This document shows positions 51,871-62,100 of a stretch of 64,000 bases of DNA, one piece after another; within the stretch, counting starts at the first letter, position 1; each line of letters starts with the position of its first letter. The notes under the pieces are model-generated. The model did no database searches. It had not been told where the DNA came from and was given only the letters and a program-made list of their open reading frames with translations. The translations under genes were made by a program, and so were the position numbers. Source of the DNA: Yersinia artesiana (GTDB lineage Bacteria; Pseudomonadota; Gammaproteobacteria; Enterobacterales; Enterobacteriaceae). Location: assembly GCF_902726545.1 (NCBI RefSeq), contig NZ_CACVAD010000009.1:1-64000 (forward strand), given 5' to 3'.

Positions 51871-52077
51871 TGAAGAGGCCAAAAAGCCTCTGAGGTTAAT
51901 GACAAAGTGCCCGTAGCGGTGAAAACAAGCAGATCGTAAAGACGCCGTAAACCCATCCCTGGGGGCTCGAGCCGCGCCGTCCCTGGCGCGGACGCTTTAC
52001 TCTTCTACCTGTCCTCACCTTGCAAGATCGAGTCGTTGGGGGTTGTCAGCAGTCTGAGAGGCCAAAAAGCCTCTTCA
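51871..52077. repeat. 207-bp element with imperfect inverted ends (MITE-like)
   Basis: The outer 35 bp (51871-51905 and 52043-52077) are inverted copies: TGAAGAGGC, CCTCT and TGACAA match in both. Each end is also a small hairpin (AGAGGC..GCCTCT). The interior has the GC-rich hairpin CCGCGCC/GGCGCGG (51972-51991). It fills the 220-bp gap between convergent yhfK and argD. Yersinia carries dispersed palindromic repeats (YPAL); I cannot confirm the family by eye. Confidence 0.6.
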
Positions 52078-52087
52078 TAATGCAGAG

Positions 52088-53437
<1,350 letters not shown>

Positions 53438-54013
53438 TTAATTTTTAAGGAAATTATCTAATAACTGATGGCCTTGCTCGCTAAGAATACTCTCCGGATG
53501 AAACTGCACACCTTCCAGTGGCAAGGTGCGATGGCGGATACCCATAATCTCATCCATCACTCCGTCTTGTTCTGTCCATGCGGTTAGTTCAAAACAATCA
53601 GGCAGTGAATCGGCGGCAATCACTAAAGAGTGATAACGAGTAACCGTTAGCGGCTGATTAAGCCCACGGAAAACACCCTGTCCACGGTGGTGAATTGCTG
53701 TCGTTTTACCGTGCATCACTTGTCGCGCCCGCACGATACGCGCGCCAAAAGCCTGCCCTAGTGCCTGATGACCCAGACATACGCCCAGTATGGGTAATTT
53801 ACCGGCAAAATGACGAATAGCATCCAGGGAGATCCCGGCCTCATTGGGGGTACAAGGACCGGGGGAAATCACCAAATGAGCAGGTGATAGTTTTTCAATA
53901 TCAGCTAGTTGTACTTCATCATTACGTTTAACCACCACCTCTGCACCCAGCTCGCAAAAATACTGGTACAGGTTGTAGGTAAACGAATCGTAATTATCGA
54001 TCAATAACAGCAT
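53438..54013 (-). CDS. pabA: Aminodeoxychorismate synthase glutaminase subunit PabA
   Basis: PabA releases ammonia from glutamine for PabB to make 4-amino-4-deoxychorismate on the folate path. The 191-residue class I amidotransferase has [14 protein letters not shown], the oxyanion loop [10 protein letters not shown], catalytic Cys79 (GVCLGHQ) and the His-Glu pair in VQFHPES. The near relative TrpG is excluded mainly by context (argD neighbour) as in E. coli. It follows yjgR by 20 bp. Confidence 0.94.
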   Translation of the reverse strand: MLLLIDNYDSFTYNLYQYFCELGAEVVVKRNDEVQLADIEKLSPAHLVISPGPCTPNEAGISLDAIRHFAGKLPILGVCLGHQALGQAFGARIVRARQVMHGKTTAIHHRGQGVFRGLNQPLTVTRYHSLVIAADSLPDCFELTAWTEQDGVMDEIMGIRHRTLPLEGVQFHPESILSEQGHQLLDNFLKN

Positions 54014-54033
54014 TTCATATCCAAAAAATCAGG

Positions 54034-55545
54034 TTAGCGCTTGCGCCCACCAGTAATTGACCCCAGAACACCACGCAAAATTTGTCGCCCCAGATCGCGT
54101 GCCATACTTTTAGCCGCGGTTTGAACAATACCATCACGCTTGCCGCCGCGCGGGCCAGTAGAACCAAATAGCAAATCATTCAGCCCATCCATCAAACCGC
54201 CGCCCTGACTACTCTGCTGCTGTGGTGCTGTCGCGCCACCTGGAGCCGCATCTCCCAAGGTGGAAGAACCGCCGGCGGATAATTTCTCATAAGCCGACTC
54301 GCGATCCACCATCTCTTCATAACGGCCATACAGTGGTGAATGATTGATAGCGTGATTACGTGTTGCGGTGTCCAGTGCGCCCATTTTTGATTGAGGGGCA
54401 ATCACCATAGCGCGCTCAACGATATTGGGCCGCCCTTTCTCATCAAGAAAGGAAATAAGTGCTTCGCCAACACCCAGCTCGGTAATCACCTGTTCGGCGC
54501 TGAATGCCGGGTTGGCGCGCATGGTTTGCGCCGCAGATTTAACCGCCTTTTGATCCCGTGGAGTAAAAGCACGTAGAGCATGCTGCACGCGGTTGCCCAA
54601 TTGGCCGAGAATTTTATCAGGAATATCCAATGGATTTTGCGTCACGAAATAGATGCCAACCCCTTTTGAGCGAATCAGCCGCACCACTTGTTCAACTTTA
54701 TCCACCAGCGCAGTTGGGGCATCAGTAAACAGTAAATGGGCCTCATCAAAGAAAAAGACCAATTTAGGTTTATCGACATCGCCAACTTCAGGTAATTGCT
54801 CAAAAAGTTCAGCTAGCAACCACAGCAGAAAAATGGCATACAGTTTTGGTTGATTAATCAGTCGATCAGCGGCCAGCAGATTGATAACCCCTTGCCCATT
54901 GCTGTCAGTTCGCATCAAGTCGTGAATGTCCAACATCGGCTCGCCAAAAAATTGATTAGCGCCCTGCTCTTCTAAAGTCAGTAAACCGCGCTGGATAGCG
55001 CCAATCGAGGCGGGTGTAATATTGCCGTATTGAGTGCGGAACTGTTTTGCATTATCGCCAACGAATTGCACGATGGCGCGTAAGTCTTTCATGTCCAGCA
55101 GTAGTAGGTTGTTGTCATCCGCAATTTTAAATACCAATTGCAACACACCACTTTGCACTTCATTGAGATCAAGCAAACGCCCCAGCAGCAACGGGCCAAG
55201 ATCGGAAATAGTTGCCCGGATTGGGTGACCTTTTTCAGCGAAAATGTCCCAGGGCACAATCGGGCATGCTTGGGGTTGCCAGTCAGTCACCCCAATAGCT
55301 GCCAGTCGTGCTTGCAGCTTTTCCGACGCAACACCTTCAGCACCAATACCGGATAAATCGCCTTTCACATCAGCCAGAAATACCGGCACACCGATACGAG
55401 AAAATTGCTCAGCCATTTTTTGTAAGGTGACAGTTTTACCAGTGCCAGTCGCGCCGGTAATCAAGCCATGGCGGTTTGCCAATGCCGATAAAATCACTAA
55501 ATCCTGCGCTGGCTGCGCCTTCGCAATAAGCAATGCTTCACTCAT
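54034..55545 (-). CDS. yjgR: HerA-like ATPase YjgR (DUF853)
   Basis: A 503-residue P-loop ATPase of the HerA/FtsK superfamily. Walker A is [10 protein letters not shown] (31-40), DVKGDLSG follows beta-2, Walker B is [12 protein letters not shown], and [20 protein letters not shown] is the sensor region. A low-complexity Gly/Gln/Ser stretch (about 425-455) precedes the C-terminal tail ending GGRKR. Its function is unknown. In E. coli fic and yhfG, not yjgR, occupy the pabA-ppiA interval. Confidence 0.92.
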   Translation of the reverse strand: MSEALLIAKAQPAQDLVILSALANRHGLITGATGTGKTVTLQKMAEQFSRIGVPVFLADVKGDLSGIGAEGVASEKLQARLAAIGVTDWQPQACPIVPWDIFAEKGHPIRATISDLGPLLLGRLLDLNEVQSGVLQLVFKIADDNNLLLLDMKDLRAIVQFVGDNAKQFRTQYGNITPASIGAIQRGLLTLEEQGANQFFGEPMLDIHDLMRTDSNGQGVINLLAADRLINQPKLYAIFLLWLLAELFEQLPEVGDVDKPKLVFFFDEAHLLFTDAPTALVDKVEQVVRLIRSKGVGIYFVTQNPLDIPDKILGQLGNRVQHALRAFTPRDQKAVKSAAQTMRANPAFSAEQVITELGVGEALISFLDEKGRPNIVERAMVIAPQSKMGALDTATRNHAINHSPLYGRYEEMVDRESAYEKLSAGGSSTLGDAAPGGATAPQQQSSQGGGLMDGLNDLLFGSTGPRGGKRDGIVQTAAKSMARDLGRQILRGVLGSITGGRKR

Positions 55546-55678
55546 AAACCGTTACCCTCAACTGAGACAGATAATTGATTATATGCAACCTGGTCAGGCA
55601 AAAGGATTAATTTCTGGCGAGGATGGGATGTTAGCAGGGTTTATCAGCCTTCAGGGAAGAAGGCTGACAGCTAAATCA

Positions 55679-56248
55679 TTAAGGTAAAACTTTCGCGGAC
55701 AAAATAGTGATCGGTTTCACCGGCACATTCTGGTATGGCCCGACGTTTTCTGTCTGAACCTGTGAGATTTTCTCGACCACATCCATGCCCTTGACCACTT
55801 TACCGAACACGGCATAGCCAAAGTCACGCTGACCATGATCGAGGAAAGCATTGTCTGCTACGTTGAGGAAAAATTGGCTGGTGGCGCTGTCTTTATCTGC
55901 GGTGCGGGCCATAGAAATGGTGCCTCGCAGGTTACGCAAGCCATTATCGGCTTCATTTTTGATCGGTGTTTTAGCCGTCTTTTGTTTGAAATCGGCAGTA
56001 AAGCCCCCGCCCTGAATCATAAAACCGGGGATAACGCGGTGGAAAATCGTGTTGTTGTAATAGCCGTTGTTGACGTAATCAACGAAATTCTGTGTTGAAA
56101 CCGGTGCCTTCTGGCTATTGAGTTCCAACTCAATATTCCCAACCGAGGTTGTTAACAACACATGAGGTTCACCGGCAGCTAAAGCCGCGGGTGCGACTGC
56201 GCTTAGGGAGCAAAGTGCGATGAAGGTCACTAAAGTACGTTTGAACAT
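55679..56248 (-). CDS. ppiA: Periplasmic cyclophilin PpiA
   Basis: PpiA (RotA) is a periplasmic peptidyl-prolyl cis-trans isomerase. The 189-residue precursor has a signal peptide ending APAALAA (cut near residue 24-25), then the cyclophilin core with [27 protein letters not shown] and [17 protein letters not shown] 56248 is chosen over the in-frame 56278 since it starts [13 protein letters not shown], a normal signal. Confidence 0.95.
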   Translation of the reverse strand: MFKRTLVTFIALCSLSAVAPAALAAGEPHVLLTTSVGNIELELNSQKAPVSTQNFVDYVNNGYYNNTIFHRVIPGFMIQGGGFTADFKQKTAKTPIKNEADNGLRNLRGTISMARTADKDSATSQFFLNVADNAFLDHGQRDFGYAVFGKVVKGMDVVEKISQVQTENVGPYQNVPVKPITILSAKVLP

Positions 56249-56554
56249 TGACGGTTCCTTTCTGTGGGATGCGAACAACGGAAAAGCGCTTTGATTCTAG
56301 AGAGCTACCCCGCGCAATGCCACCCATTTACGGTTATTTACGTAACAGAATACGCATTTTCGCAGAAAGCCAATCACTTAGGCCGCTGAACCACGCAATA
56401 GAGATTAATTAGCCAAACTAAACCATCTACCCAATCTCAGGCAATGCCGAAATTCTGCAACCGGGATCACGTCTTGCTTATTTTCTTACTCTTAGGCTGC
56501 CATTTTTGAGAGCAGCATCCCATTTTGTTTTTGGTTAATCGTTAGTCTTTCCTC
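56249..56554. other. Gene-free gap upstream of the GH4 gene
   Basis: About 300 bp with no open frame of note, between divergent ppiA and the GH4 gene. It should contain the ppiA promoter (minus strand), but I could not pick one. The operator at 56555 is listed apart. Confidence 0.6.
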
Positions 56555-56579
56555 AAATGAGAGCGCTCTCATTTATAAT
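56555..56579 (+). promoter_or_regulatory. Perfect 20-bp LacI-type operator overlapping a -10 box
   Basis: AAATGAGAGCGCTCTCATTT (56555-56574) is a perfect palindrome with the central CG usual in LacI/GalR operators. Its last base begins TATAAT (56574-56579), so bound repressor would block RNA polymerase. It sits 27 bp before the GH4 start. The likely binder is the LacI-family protein encoded at 57996. Confidence 0.85.
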
Positions 56580-56600
56580 TTACTCACTTGGAAGCCAAAT

Positions 56601-57914
56601 ATGAAAACCTTTAAAATTGCCATTGTTGGCGGCGGCAGTAGTTATACCCCTGAGCTGGTTGATGGATTAATTCAGCGCATTGACCAACTGCCAGTCACTG
56701 AGCTGGCACTGGCTGATGTCGAGCCAGGCCGTCAAAAAGTAGAGATTATTGCCGCTCTGACCCGCAGGATGCTGGATCGCCATGGGTTGGAACAAGTGAA
56801 AGTTAGTGTTCACTTCTCACTGGATACCGCCATCGAAGGTGCCAGTTTTGTTCTGACACAATTTCGTGTTGGCCAACTCCCGGCACGGGCGGCAGATGAG
56901 CGCTTAGGTTTGAAATATAACTTACTCGGGCAGGAGACCACGGGGGTCGGCGGTTTTGCCAAAGCGCTGCGTACCATTCCGGTTATGCTAGATATTGCCG
57001 CGAAAGTTGAAAAACTGGCACCGGATGCCTGGATAATCAACTTTACCAATCCAGCCGGTATCGTCACCGAAGCGGTAACCCGCTATAGCAAAGCGAAAAT
57101 TATCGGTCTGTGTAATGTCCCAATCAGCATGCACCATATGATTGCAAAGTTACTGAATGCGCCTTATGAAGATATCCAACTGCGTTTTGCCGGGCTAAAT
57201 CATATGGTATGGGTGCATGAGGTACTCCAACAGGGTAAAAATATCACTAAAGAGGTGCTGGAGATGTTGTGCAATGGCGCGTCACTGACCATGAACAACA
57301 TCAAAGAAGCACCATGGCCACCGGAGTTCCTGCGAGCAATGGGCGCAATTCCTTGCCCTTATCATCGCTATTTCTACCAGACACAAGATATGTTGGCAGA
57401 GGAAATGGCCGCAGCGGCTGAACGCGGCACCCGTGCAGAGCAGGTGATGCAGGTAGAAAAAGAGTTGTTTGATCTGTACGCTGACCCACATCTGGACAGC
57501 AAACCTGAGCAACTGAGTTTCCGCGGCGGATCATTTTATTCAGAAGTAGCACTGGAACTTATTCGTGCAATTTATAATAATTTAGGCACGCAACTAGTTG
57601 TGAATACGACAAACCGTGGTGCGATTCGTGGTTTGTCTGATGGTTCGGTGGTAGAAACCAACTGTATAGTTGATGCGCAAGGTGCACACCCACTCACATT
57701 TGGACCTTTGCCAGTTTCCATGCATGGGCTAACCCAGCAAGTCAAAGCCTATGAACGTCTGACAATTGAAGCAGCAGTGCACGGCGATCGCCGTAGTGCT
57801 TTGTTGGCATTAGTGACCAACCCACTGATTGGCAACGCCAGCATTGCTCAGCCACTATTGGACGATGTTCTACAGGTCAATAAACTTTACTTGCCGCAGT
57901 TCGCAGATTTGTAA
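56601..57914 (+). CDS. GH4 family 6-phospho-beta-glucosidase-like enzyme
   Basis: The 437-residue protein belongs to glycoside hydrolase family 4, which cleaves phospho-glycosides by NAD-dependent oxidation with a divalent metal. The NAD loop is VGGGSSYTPELVDGLI (9-24), the metal ligands are the cysteine in GLCNVPISMHH (about 172) and the histidine in GLNHMVW (about 201), and NFTNPAGIVTEAV is the family motif. GLNHM resembles phospho-beta-glucosidases (ChbF, LicH) more than alpha-galactosidase. No PTS transporter gene adjoins it. GGAAG lies 6-7 bp before ATG 56601. Confidence 0.9.
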   Translation: MKTFKIAIVGGGSSYTPELVDGLIQRIDQLPVTELALADVEPGRQKVEIIAALTRRMLDRHGLEQVKVSVHFSLDTAIEGASFVLTQFRVGQLPARAADERLGLKYNLLGQETTGVGGFAKALRTIPVMLDIAAKVEKLAPDAWIINFTNPAGIVTEAVTRYSKAKIIGLCNVPISMHHMIAKLLNAPYEDIQLRFAGLNHMVWVHEVLQQGKNITKEVLEMLCNGASLTMNNIKEAPWPPEFLRAMGAIPCPYHRYFYQTQDMLAEEMAAAAERGTRAEQVMQVEKELFDLYADPHLDSKPEQLSFRGGSFYSEVALELIRAIYNNLGTQLVVNTTNRGAIRGLSDGSVVETNCIVDAQGAHPLTFGPLPVSMHGLTQQVKAYERLTIEAAVHGDRRSALLALVTNPLIGNASIAQPLLDDVLQVNKLYLPQFADL

Positions 57915-57929
57915 CATTCATTCATTTTA

Positions 57930-57980
57930 TACTCTACGTCATTGAAGTTGCAGCGCCCCCTGCAACTTCAAGTATGAAGG
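57930..57980. repeat. Short palindromic repeat with ERIC-like ends
   Basis: TTGAAGTTGCAG (57943-57954) pairs perfectly with CTGCAACTTCAA (57960-57971) over a 5-nt loop. Flanks TATACTCTACGTCA and GTATGAAGGGG look like the outer ends of ERIC elements, as if the interior were lost. There is no T run, so it is not a clear terminator. It separates the GH4 gene from its regulator. Confidence 0.65.
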
Positions 57981-57995
57981 GGATTGGAGTCAGCA

Positions 57996-58976
57996 ATGGT
58001 CACACTGGAAGACGTCGCGGTATTAGCCGGGGTTTCCCGCGCTACGGTATCCCGCGTGGTCAACGGTGATACTAATGTTAAAGCGCAAACGCGTGAAAAA
58101 GTCGAACAAGCGGTCGCAGTTTTGGGCTACACCCCGAACCCTGCCGCACGGGCACTGGCCTCCAGCCAAAGTAATACGCTGGGGTTAGTGACCACATCGT
58201 ATCGTGGTGGCTTTTTTGGGGCGTTGATGGATTTCGTCCAAACTGAAGCCGAATCTCAGGGTAAACAGCTATTAGTCACTCAGGGGCGGGATAACGCAGA
58301 TAAGGAATGGCAAGCTATTCAGCGCCTGTATAACTTACGTTGCGATGGATTAATCCTGCATGTGCGCTTTCTCAGTGATGAAAGGCTGCATCAGTTAGCG
58401 GCAGCAGGTCGTTCATTTGTCTTATTGGATAGACTGGTTCCCGGCCTGGAAGCCCGCTGTGTCACCTTTGATCACCGTCGCGCCAGCCAAATGGCAACAC
58501 AGGTACTTATTGATGCCGGCCATCGCCACATTGCTTGTATCAGTGGTTCCGCGCAACGCCATTCCAGTGAATTGCGGCGTCAGGGCTTTATTGATGCGAT
58601 GCAATTGGCCGGTTTAGAGCCGGTGGCTTGTGTGGAAGGGGTTTATGACCTGGAAAGCGGTTATCAACGTGCAGATGAGATCCTCAAACGACCACAGCAC
58701 CCCACCGCCATATATTGTTGTAACGAAGAAATGGCTATTGGTGCCCTGCTCGCTATCAATAAGCATCATTTGCAAGTCCCGCAGGATATTTCATTACTTT
58801 GCTATGACAGTGGCGAACGTGCCCCGTTTGTCAGCCCAGCCTTAACCAGCTTGCATTTCCCCATTGTAGAAATGGCGCGATATGCCACTCAACTGCTTAT
58901 TAACCCATTGATTCCCAGTGCCAGTTTCCCACCTGCGATTATTATGCGCGAGTCAGTTATGCCGCCTAAAAAATAG
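57996..58976 (+). CDS. LacI-family transcriptional repressor
   Basis: The 326-residue protein has the LacI helix-turn-helix at the N terminus (MVTLEDVAVLAGVSRATVSR), the hinge helix with NPAARALASSQ near residue 50, and a periplasmic-binding-protein-like sensor domain (about 55-326). It probably represses the GH4 gene through the palindrome at 56555. The inducer is likely a phosphorylated sugar, which is inference. ATG 57996 has GGAG 6 bp upstream and is preferred to an in-frame start at 57984. Confidence 0.92.
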   Translation: MVTLEDVAVLAGVSRATVSRVVNGDTNVKAQTREKVEQAVAVLGYTPNPAARALASSQSNTLGLVTTSYRGGFFGALMDFVQTEAESQGKQLLVTQGRDNADKEWQAIQRLYNLRCDGLILHVRFLSDERLHQLAAAGRSFVLLDRLVPGLEARCVTFDHRRASQMATQVLIDAGHRHIACISGSAQRHSSELRRQGFIDAMQLAGLEPVACVEGVYDLESGYQRADEILKRPQHPTAIYCCNEEMAIGALLAINKHHLQVPQDISLLCYDSGERAPFVSPALTSLHFPIVEMARYATQLLINPLIPSASFPPAIIMRESVMPPKK

Positions 58977-59289
58977 CATTTATGTAAACTCTGCGTTGAT
59001 TAACATGTATCTGCCTGCCACTCTTTCCTGGTGTGAAAACAGACTCAAAAATATCCTCATCTCCTGTCATATTCAGAATATTTATCAATGACTCGCTGCT
59101 ACAAATTGTGACACCTCACTGTTTTTCGCAATCGCGCCCCACTCATTGCATTAAAAATTGAATGTAAATCACAAAAACGCACTATGCCTGTGCTAGGATC
59201 CGCCGCCTCAGTGCTGAAATGGTTTGAGCGCTTTTTATACATGCTCTTACTATTATTGACTTAACATTATGCTGACACAGGCCCCATCT
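58977..59289. other. Gene-free gap before tsgA
   Basis: About 310 bp with no reading frame of note. TGCTAGGAT (59191-59199) could be an extended -10 box, with AAATCACAAAA upstream resembling one half of a CRP site, but no complete CRP or FNR palindrome is present. No terminator was seen after the LacI-family gene. Confidence 0.5.
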
Positions 59290-60474
59290 ATGAATAACAG
59301 CAATCGCCTTCGACTCACTTGGATCAGTTACTTTTCATACGCGCTGACCGGTGCATTAGTTATTGTCACCGGGATGGTGATGGGAAATATCGCAGAGTAT
59401 TTCAATCTGCCTATTGCCAGTATGAGTAACACATTCACTTTCCTTAATGCCGGTATCTTGATCTCTATCTTCCTGAATGCCTGGTTGATGGAAATCATTC
59501 CATTAAAACGTCAGTTAGTGTTTGGTTTCATTCTGATGTTAATCGCTATTGCCGGATTAATGGTTGGTCATAACTTGATGGTGTTCTCCATCAGCATGTT
59601 TATTCTCGGCGTCGTCAGCGGGATAACCATGTCGATAGGTACTTTCCTGATCACCCACATGTATGAAGGACGTCAGCGCGGGTCACGCCTGCTGTTCACC
59701 GACTCATTCTTCAGCATGGCGGGGATGATTTTCCCGGTCGCCGCAGCGATGCTGCTGGCCCGCCATATTGAATGGTACTGGGTCTATGCCTGCATCGGCT
59801 TGTTGTATGTCGGTATTTTCGTGCTGACACTGTGCTCTGAATTCCCGGTTCTGGGCCATAAAGCCACCGATCAAAGCAAACCTGTGGTGAAAGAGAAATG
59901 GGGTGTCGGCGTGCTGTTCCTGGCAATTGCCGCACTGTGTTATATCCTGGGCCAACTCGGATTCATTCAGTGGGTGCCGGAATACGCCACCAAAACCTTC
60001 AACATGGATATCAGTCAGGCTGGTCAATTGGTCAGTAACTTCTGGATTTCCTATATGATTGGGATGTGGGTATTCAGCTTTATCCTGCGCTTCTTTGACC
60101 TGCAACGCATCGTCACCGTGTTAGCGGCGCTGGCAACATTGGCGATGTACATGTTTGTCAGCACCGATAATCCAGAACACCTGAGCTACTACATTCTGGC
60201 GTTGGGCTTTGTCTCTAGTGCCATTTACACCACATTGATTACATTGGGTTCGCTGCAAACCAAAGTGTCTTCACCAAAACTGGTGAACTTCATTCTGACC
60301 TGCGGCACTGTCGGCACCATGTTGACCTTCGTGGTCACTGGCCCGATTGTGGCGAACAGTGGTGTTCATGCCGCGCTGGCAACCGCCAACGGCTTGTACC
60401 TGACTGTGTTTGTGATGTGTCTGATTCTGGGCTTCTTCACCAAGCACCGCAGCCACGGCCACGTGACTCATTGA
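59290..60474 (+). CDS. tsgA: MFS transporter TsgA
   Basis: A 394-residue major-facilitator protein with twelve hydrophobic segments; the MFS A-type loop is weak. It matches E. coli TsgA over its length ([60 protein letters not shown]). The substrate is unknown. ATG 59290 gives the family N terminus MNNSNRL; the frame is open from 59269. The tail is His-rich ([10 protein letters not shown]). Confidence 0.94.
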   Translation: MNNSNRLRLTWISYFSYALTGALVIVTGMVMGNIAEYFNLPIASMSNTFTFLNAGILISIFLNAWLMEIIPLKRQLVFGFILMLIAIAGLMVGHNLMVFSISMFILGVVSGITMSIGTFLITHMYEGRQRGSRLLFTDSFFSMAGMIFPVAAAMLLARHIEWYWVYACIGLLYVGIFVLTLCSEFPVLGHKATDQSKPVVKEKWGVGVLFLAIAALCYILGQLGFIQWVPEYATKTFNMDISQAGQLVSNFWISYMIGMWVFSFILRFFDLQRIVTVLAALATLAMYMFVSTDNPEHLSYYILALGFVSSAIYTTLITLGSLQTKVSSPKLVNFILTCGTVGTMLTFVVTGPIVANSGVHAALATANGLYLTVFVMCLILGFFTKHRSHGHVTH

Positions 60475-60486
60475 TTTAGCTGTTTG

Positions 60487-60518
60487 ATTGCCCTGCCACC
60501 ACGTCGGTGCAGGGCAAT
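60487..60518. terminator. Hairpin terminator between convergent tsgA and codA
   Basis: ATTGCCCTG with CACC (60487-60500) pairs with GGTG and CAGGGCAAT (60506-60518), with one bulged base and a 5-nt loop. TCCATTTATTT follows on the plus strand. It lies between the two stop codons and can serve both genes. Confidence 0.75.
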
Positions 60519-60523
60519 TCCAT

Positions 60524-61819
60524 TTATTTAAAATCTACCCGCTCTTTCTGACCGAGATAAATCCAGCTCTCTGCTGGTTGCGTCTTCGCTATCACCACGC
60601 CGTGGCGAATGGAATAATGCACCGGCACTTGCCGCCGCACCGCATCAAAACCGTTTTCTGCTGGCAGAATAATCAGGTTGGCACTGTTACCCGGCTGCAC
60701 ACCATAATCTGATAAATTCAGGGTTCTGGCACTGTGGGTGGTTATCAAATTCAATCCATCATTGATTTGGCTGTATCCCATCAACTGGCAGATATGTAAC
60801 CCCATATGCAATACCTGCAACATATTGGCGGTGCCTAGCGGATACCACGGGTCGAACACATCATCATGACCAAAACAGACATTAATTTGTGCCGCCAGCA
60901 TCTCTTTCACCCGCGTAATGCCCCGCCGCTTAGGATAAGTGTCAAAGCGCCCTTGCAGATGAATATTCACCAGCGGATTGGCAACAAAGTTAATACCGGA
61001 CATTTTCAGCAAGCGGAATAACCGAGAGGCATAAGCACCATTATAAGAGTGCATCGCCGTGGTATGGCTGGCGGTAACCCGCGCGCCCATGTTCTCCCGG
61101 TGCGCCAATGCCGCCACTGTTTCGACAAAGCGCGACTGCTCATCATCAATCTCATCACAATGAACATCCACCAGCCGCTGATATTTTTGCGCTAATGCAA
61201 AGGCAATATGTAGCGATTCAACGCCATATTCGCGGGTAAATTCAAAATGAGGAATAGCGCCAACCACATCAGCACCCAGTCGCAGCGCCTCTTCCAAAAG
61301 TGCGGCACCATCAGGATAGGAAAGAATGCCTTCTTGCGGGAAGGCCACAATCTGCATATCCACCCACGGGCTGACCTCCTCTTTGACTTCCAACATGGCA
61401 CTTAAAACCGTCAGGCTGGGGTCCGAAACATCAACATGAGTGCGAACATGCTGGATGCCGTTGGCTATTTGCCATTTCAGGGTTTGCCAGGCGCGCTGCT
61501 TAACATCGTCTCGGGTCAGTAAGGCCTTACGCTCAGCCCAGCGCTCAATGCCCTCAAACAAGGTGCCGGATTGATTCCAACTTGGCTGCCCGGCAGTTTG
61601 CGTGGTATCCAGATGAATATGCGGCTCAACAAACGGCGGCAATGCCAGCCCACCTTGGGCATCCAATACCCCCTCACCGGTTACTGGCTGCTCCGGCTGC
61701 GGCACAATCGCGGTGATTTTGCCCTCGGCAATAGCTATCTGCCACAGCCCCGTTTGTCCGCTAAGGCGGACATTATTAATTGTGCCTAATAAATGATTCG
61801 TTAAAGATTGGCCCGCCAT
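60524..61819 (-). CDS. codA: Cytosine deaminase
   Basis: CodA deaminates cytosine to uracil for pyrimidine salvage (and isoguanine). The 431-residue amidohydrolase-fold protein has the metal site [36 protein letters not shown] and [12 protein letters not shown], all as in E. coli. In E. coli codB (cytosine permease) precedes codA; here no codB adjoins. ATG 61819 has GGAG 6 bp upstream; ATG 61831 is the alternative. Confidence 0.96.
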   Translation of the reverse strand: MAGQSLTNHLLGTINNVRLSGQTGLWQIAIAEGKITAIVPQPEQPVTGEGVLDAQGGLALPPFVEPHIHLDTTQTAGQPSWNQSGTLFEGIERWAERKALLTRDDVKQRAWQTLKWQIANGIQHVRTHVDVSDPSLTVLSAMLEVKEEVSPWVDMQIVAFPQEGILSYPDGAALLEEALRLGADVVGAIPHFEFTREYGVESLHIAFALAQKYQRLVDVHCDEIDDEQSRFVETVAALAHRENMGARVTASHTTAMHSYNGAYASRLFRLLKMSGINFVANPLVNIHLQGRFDTYPKRRGITRVKEMLAAQINVCFGHDDVFDPWYPLGTANMLQVLHMGLHICQLMGYSQINDGLNLITTHSARTLNLSDYGVQPGNSANLIILPAENGFDAVRRQVPVHYSIRHGVVIAKTQPAESWIYLGQKERVDFK

Positions 61820-62000
61820 AGATGACTCCATTATTGCTTTCGTTATTACGCTTTAGCTTACCCGACCCACAGCCACTCGCTCGATTTTCTTTTAATAAAA
61901 CACCGTTTCAATTTAAAGAATAAAAAAAGCAAAACTGAAACCATTCAGCTAAAGATGAGTAAAATCCGCAACTTATAAAAAACGTTAAAAATCAGCCATC

Positions 62001-62043
62001 TACCACCTTAGAGGTATATGAATGGCAAATTGATTTACATCAA
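62001..62043 (+). promoter_or_regulatory. nirB control region: NarL/NarP 7-2-7 site and FNR site
   Basis: A perfect FNR site TTGATTTACATCAA lies at 62030-62043, and a NarL/NarP 7-2-7 inverted pair TACCACC-TT-AGAGGTA at 62001-62016. Their centres are 28 bp apart, the same as the -69.5 and -41.5 sites of E. coli nirB, which puts +1 near 62078. Anaerobic activation with nitrite or nitrate induction is inferred. Confidence 0.92.
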
Positions 62044-62100
62044 TAAGTGCGCTGTACGGAAGATTAAGGTGAGGGTAGAAAATTAAAAATTGAGGCAAAA

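Noticed and set aside
55244-55687. 147-codon plus-strand frame at the yjgR-ppiA junction
   Set aside because: It is mostly antisense to yjgR, with no ribosome site and no recognisable domain.
59149-59170. FNR or CRP site before tsgA (TTGAATGTAAATCACA)
   Set aside because: The half-sites are one base out of register for FNR and only one half fits CRP, so no full site can be claimed.
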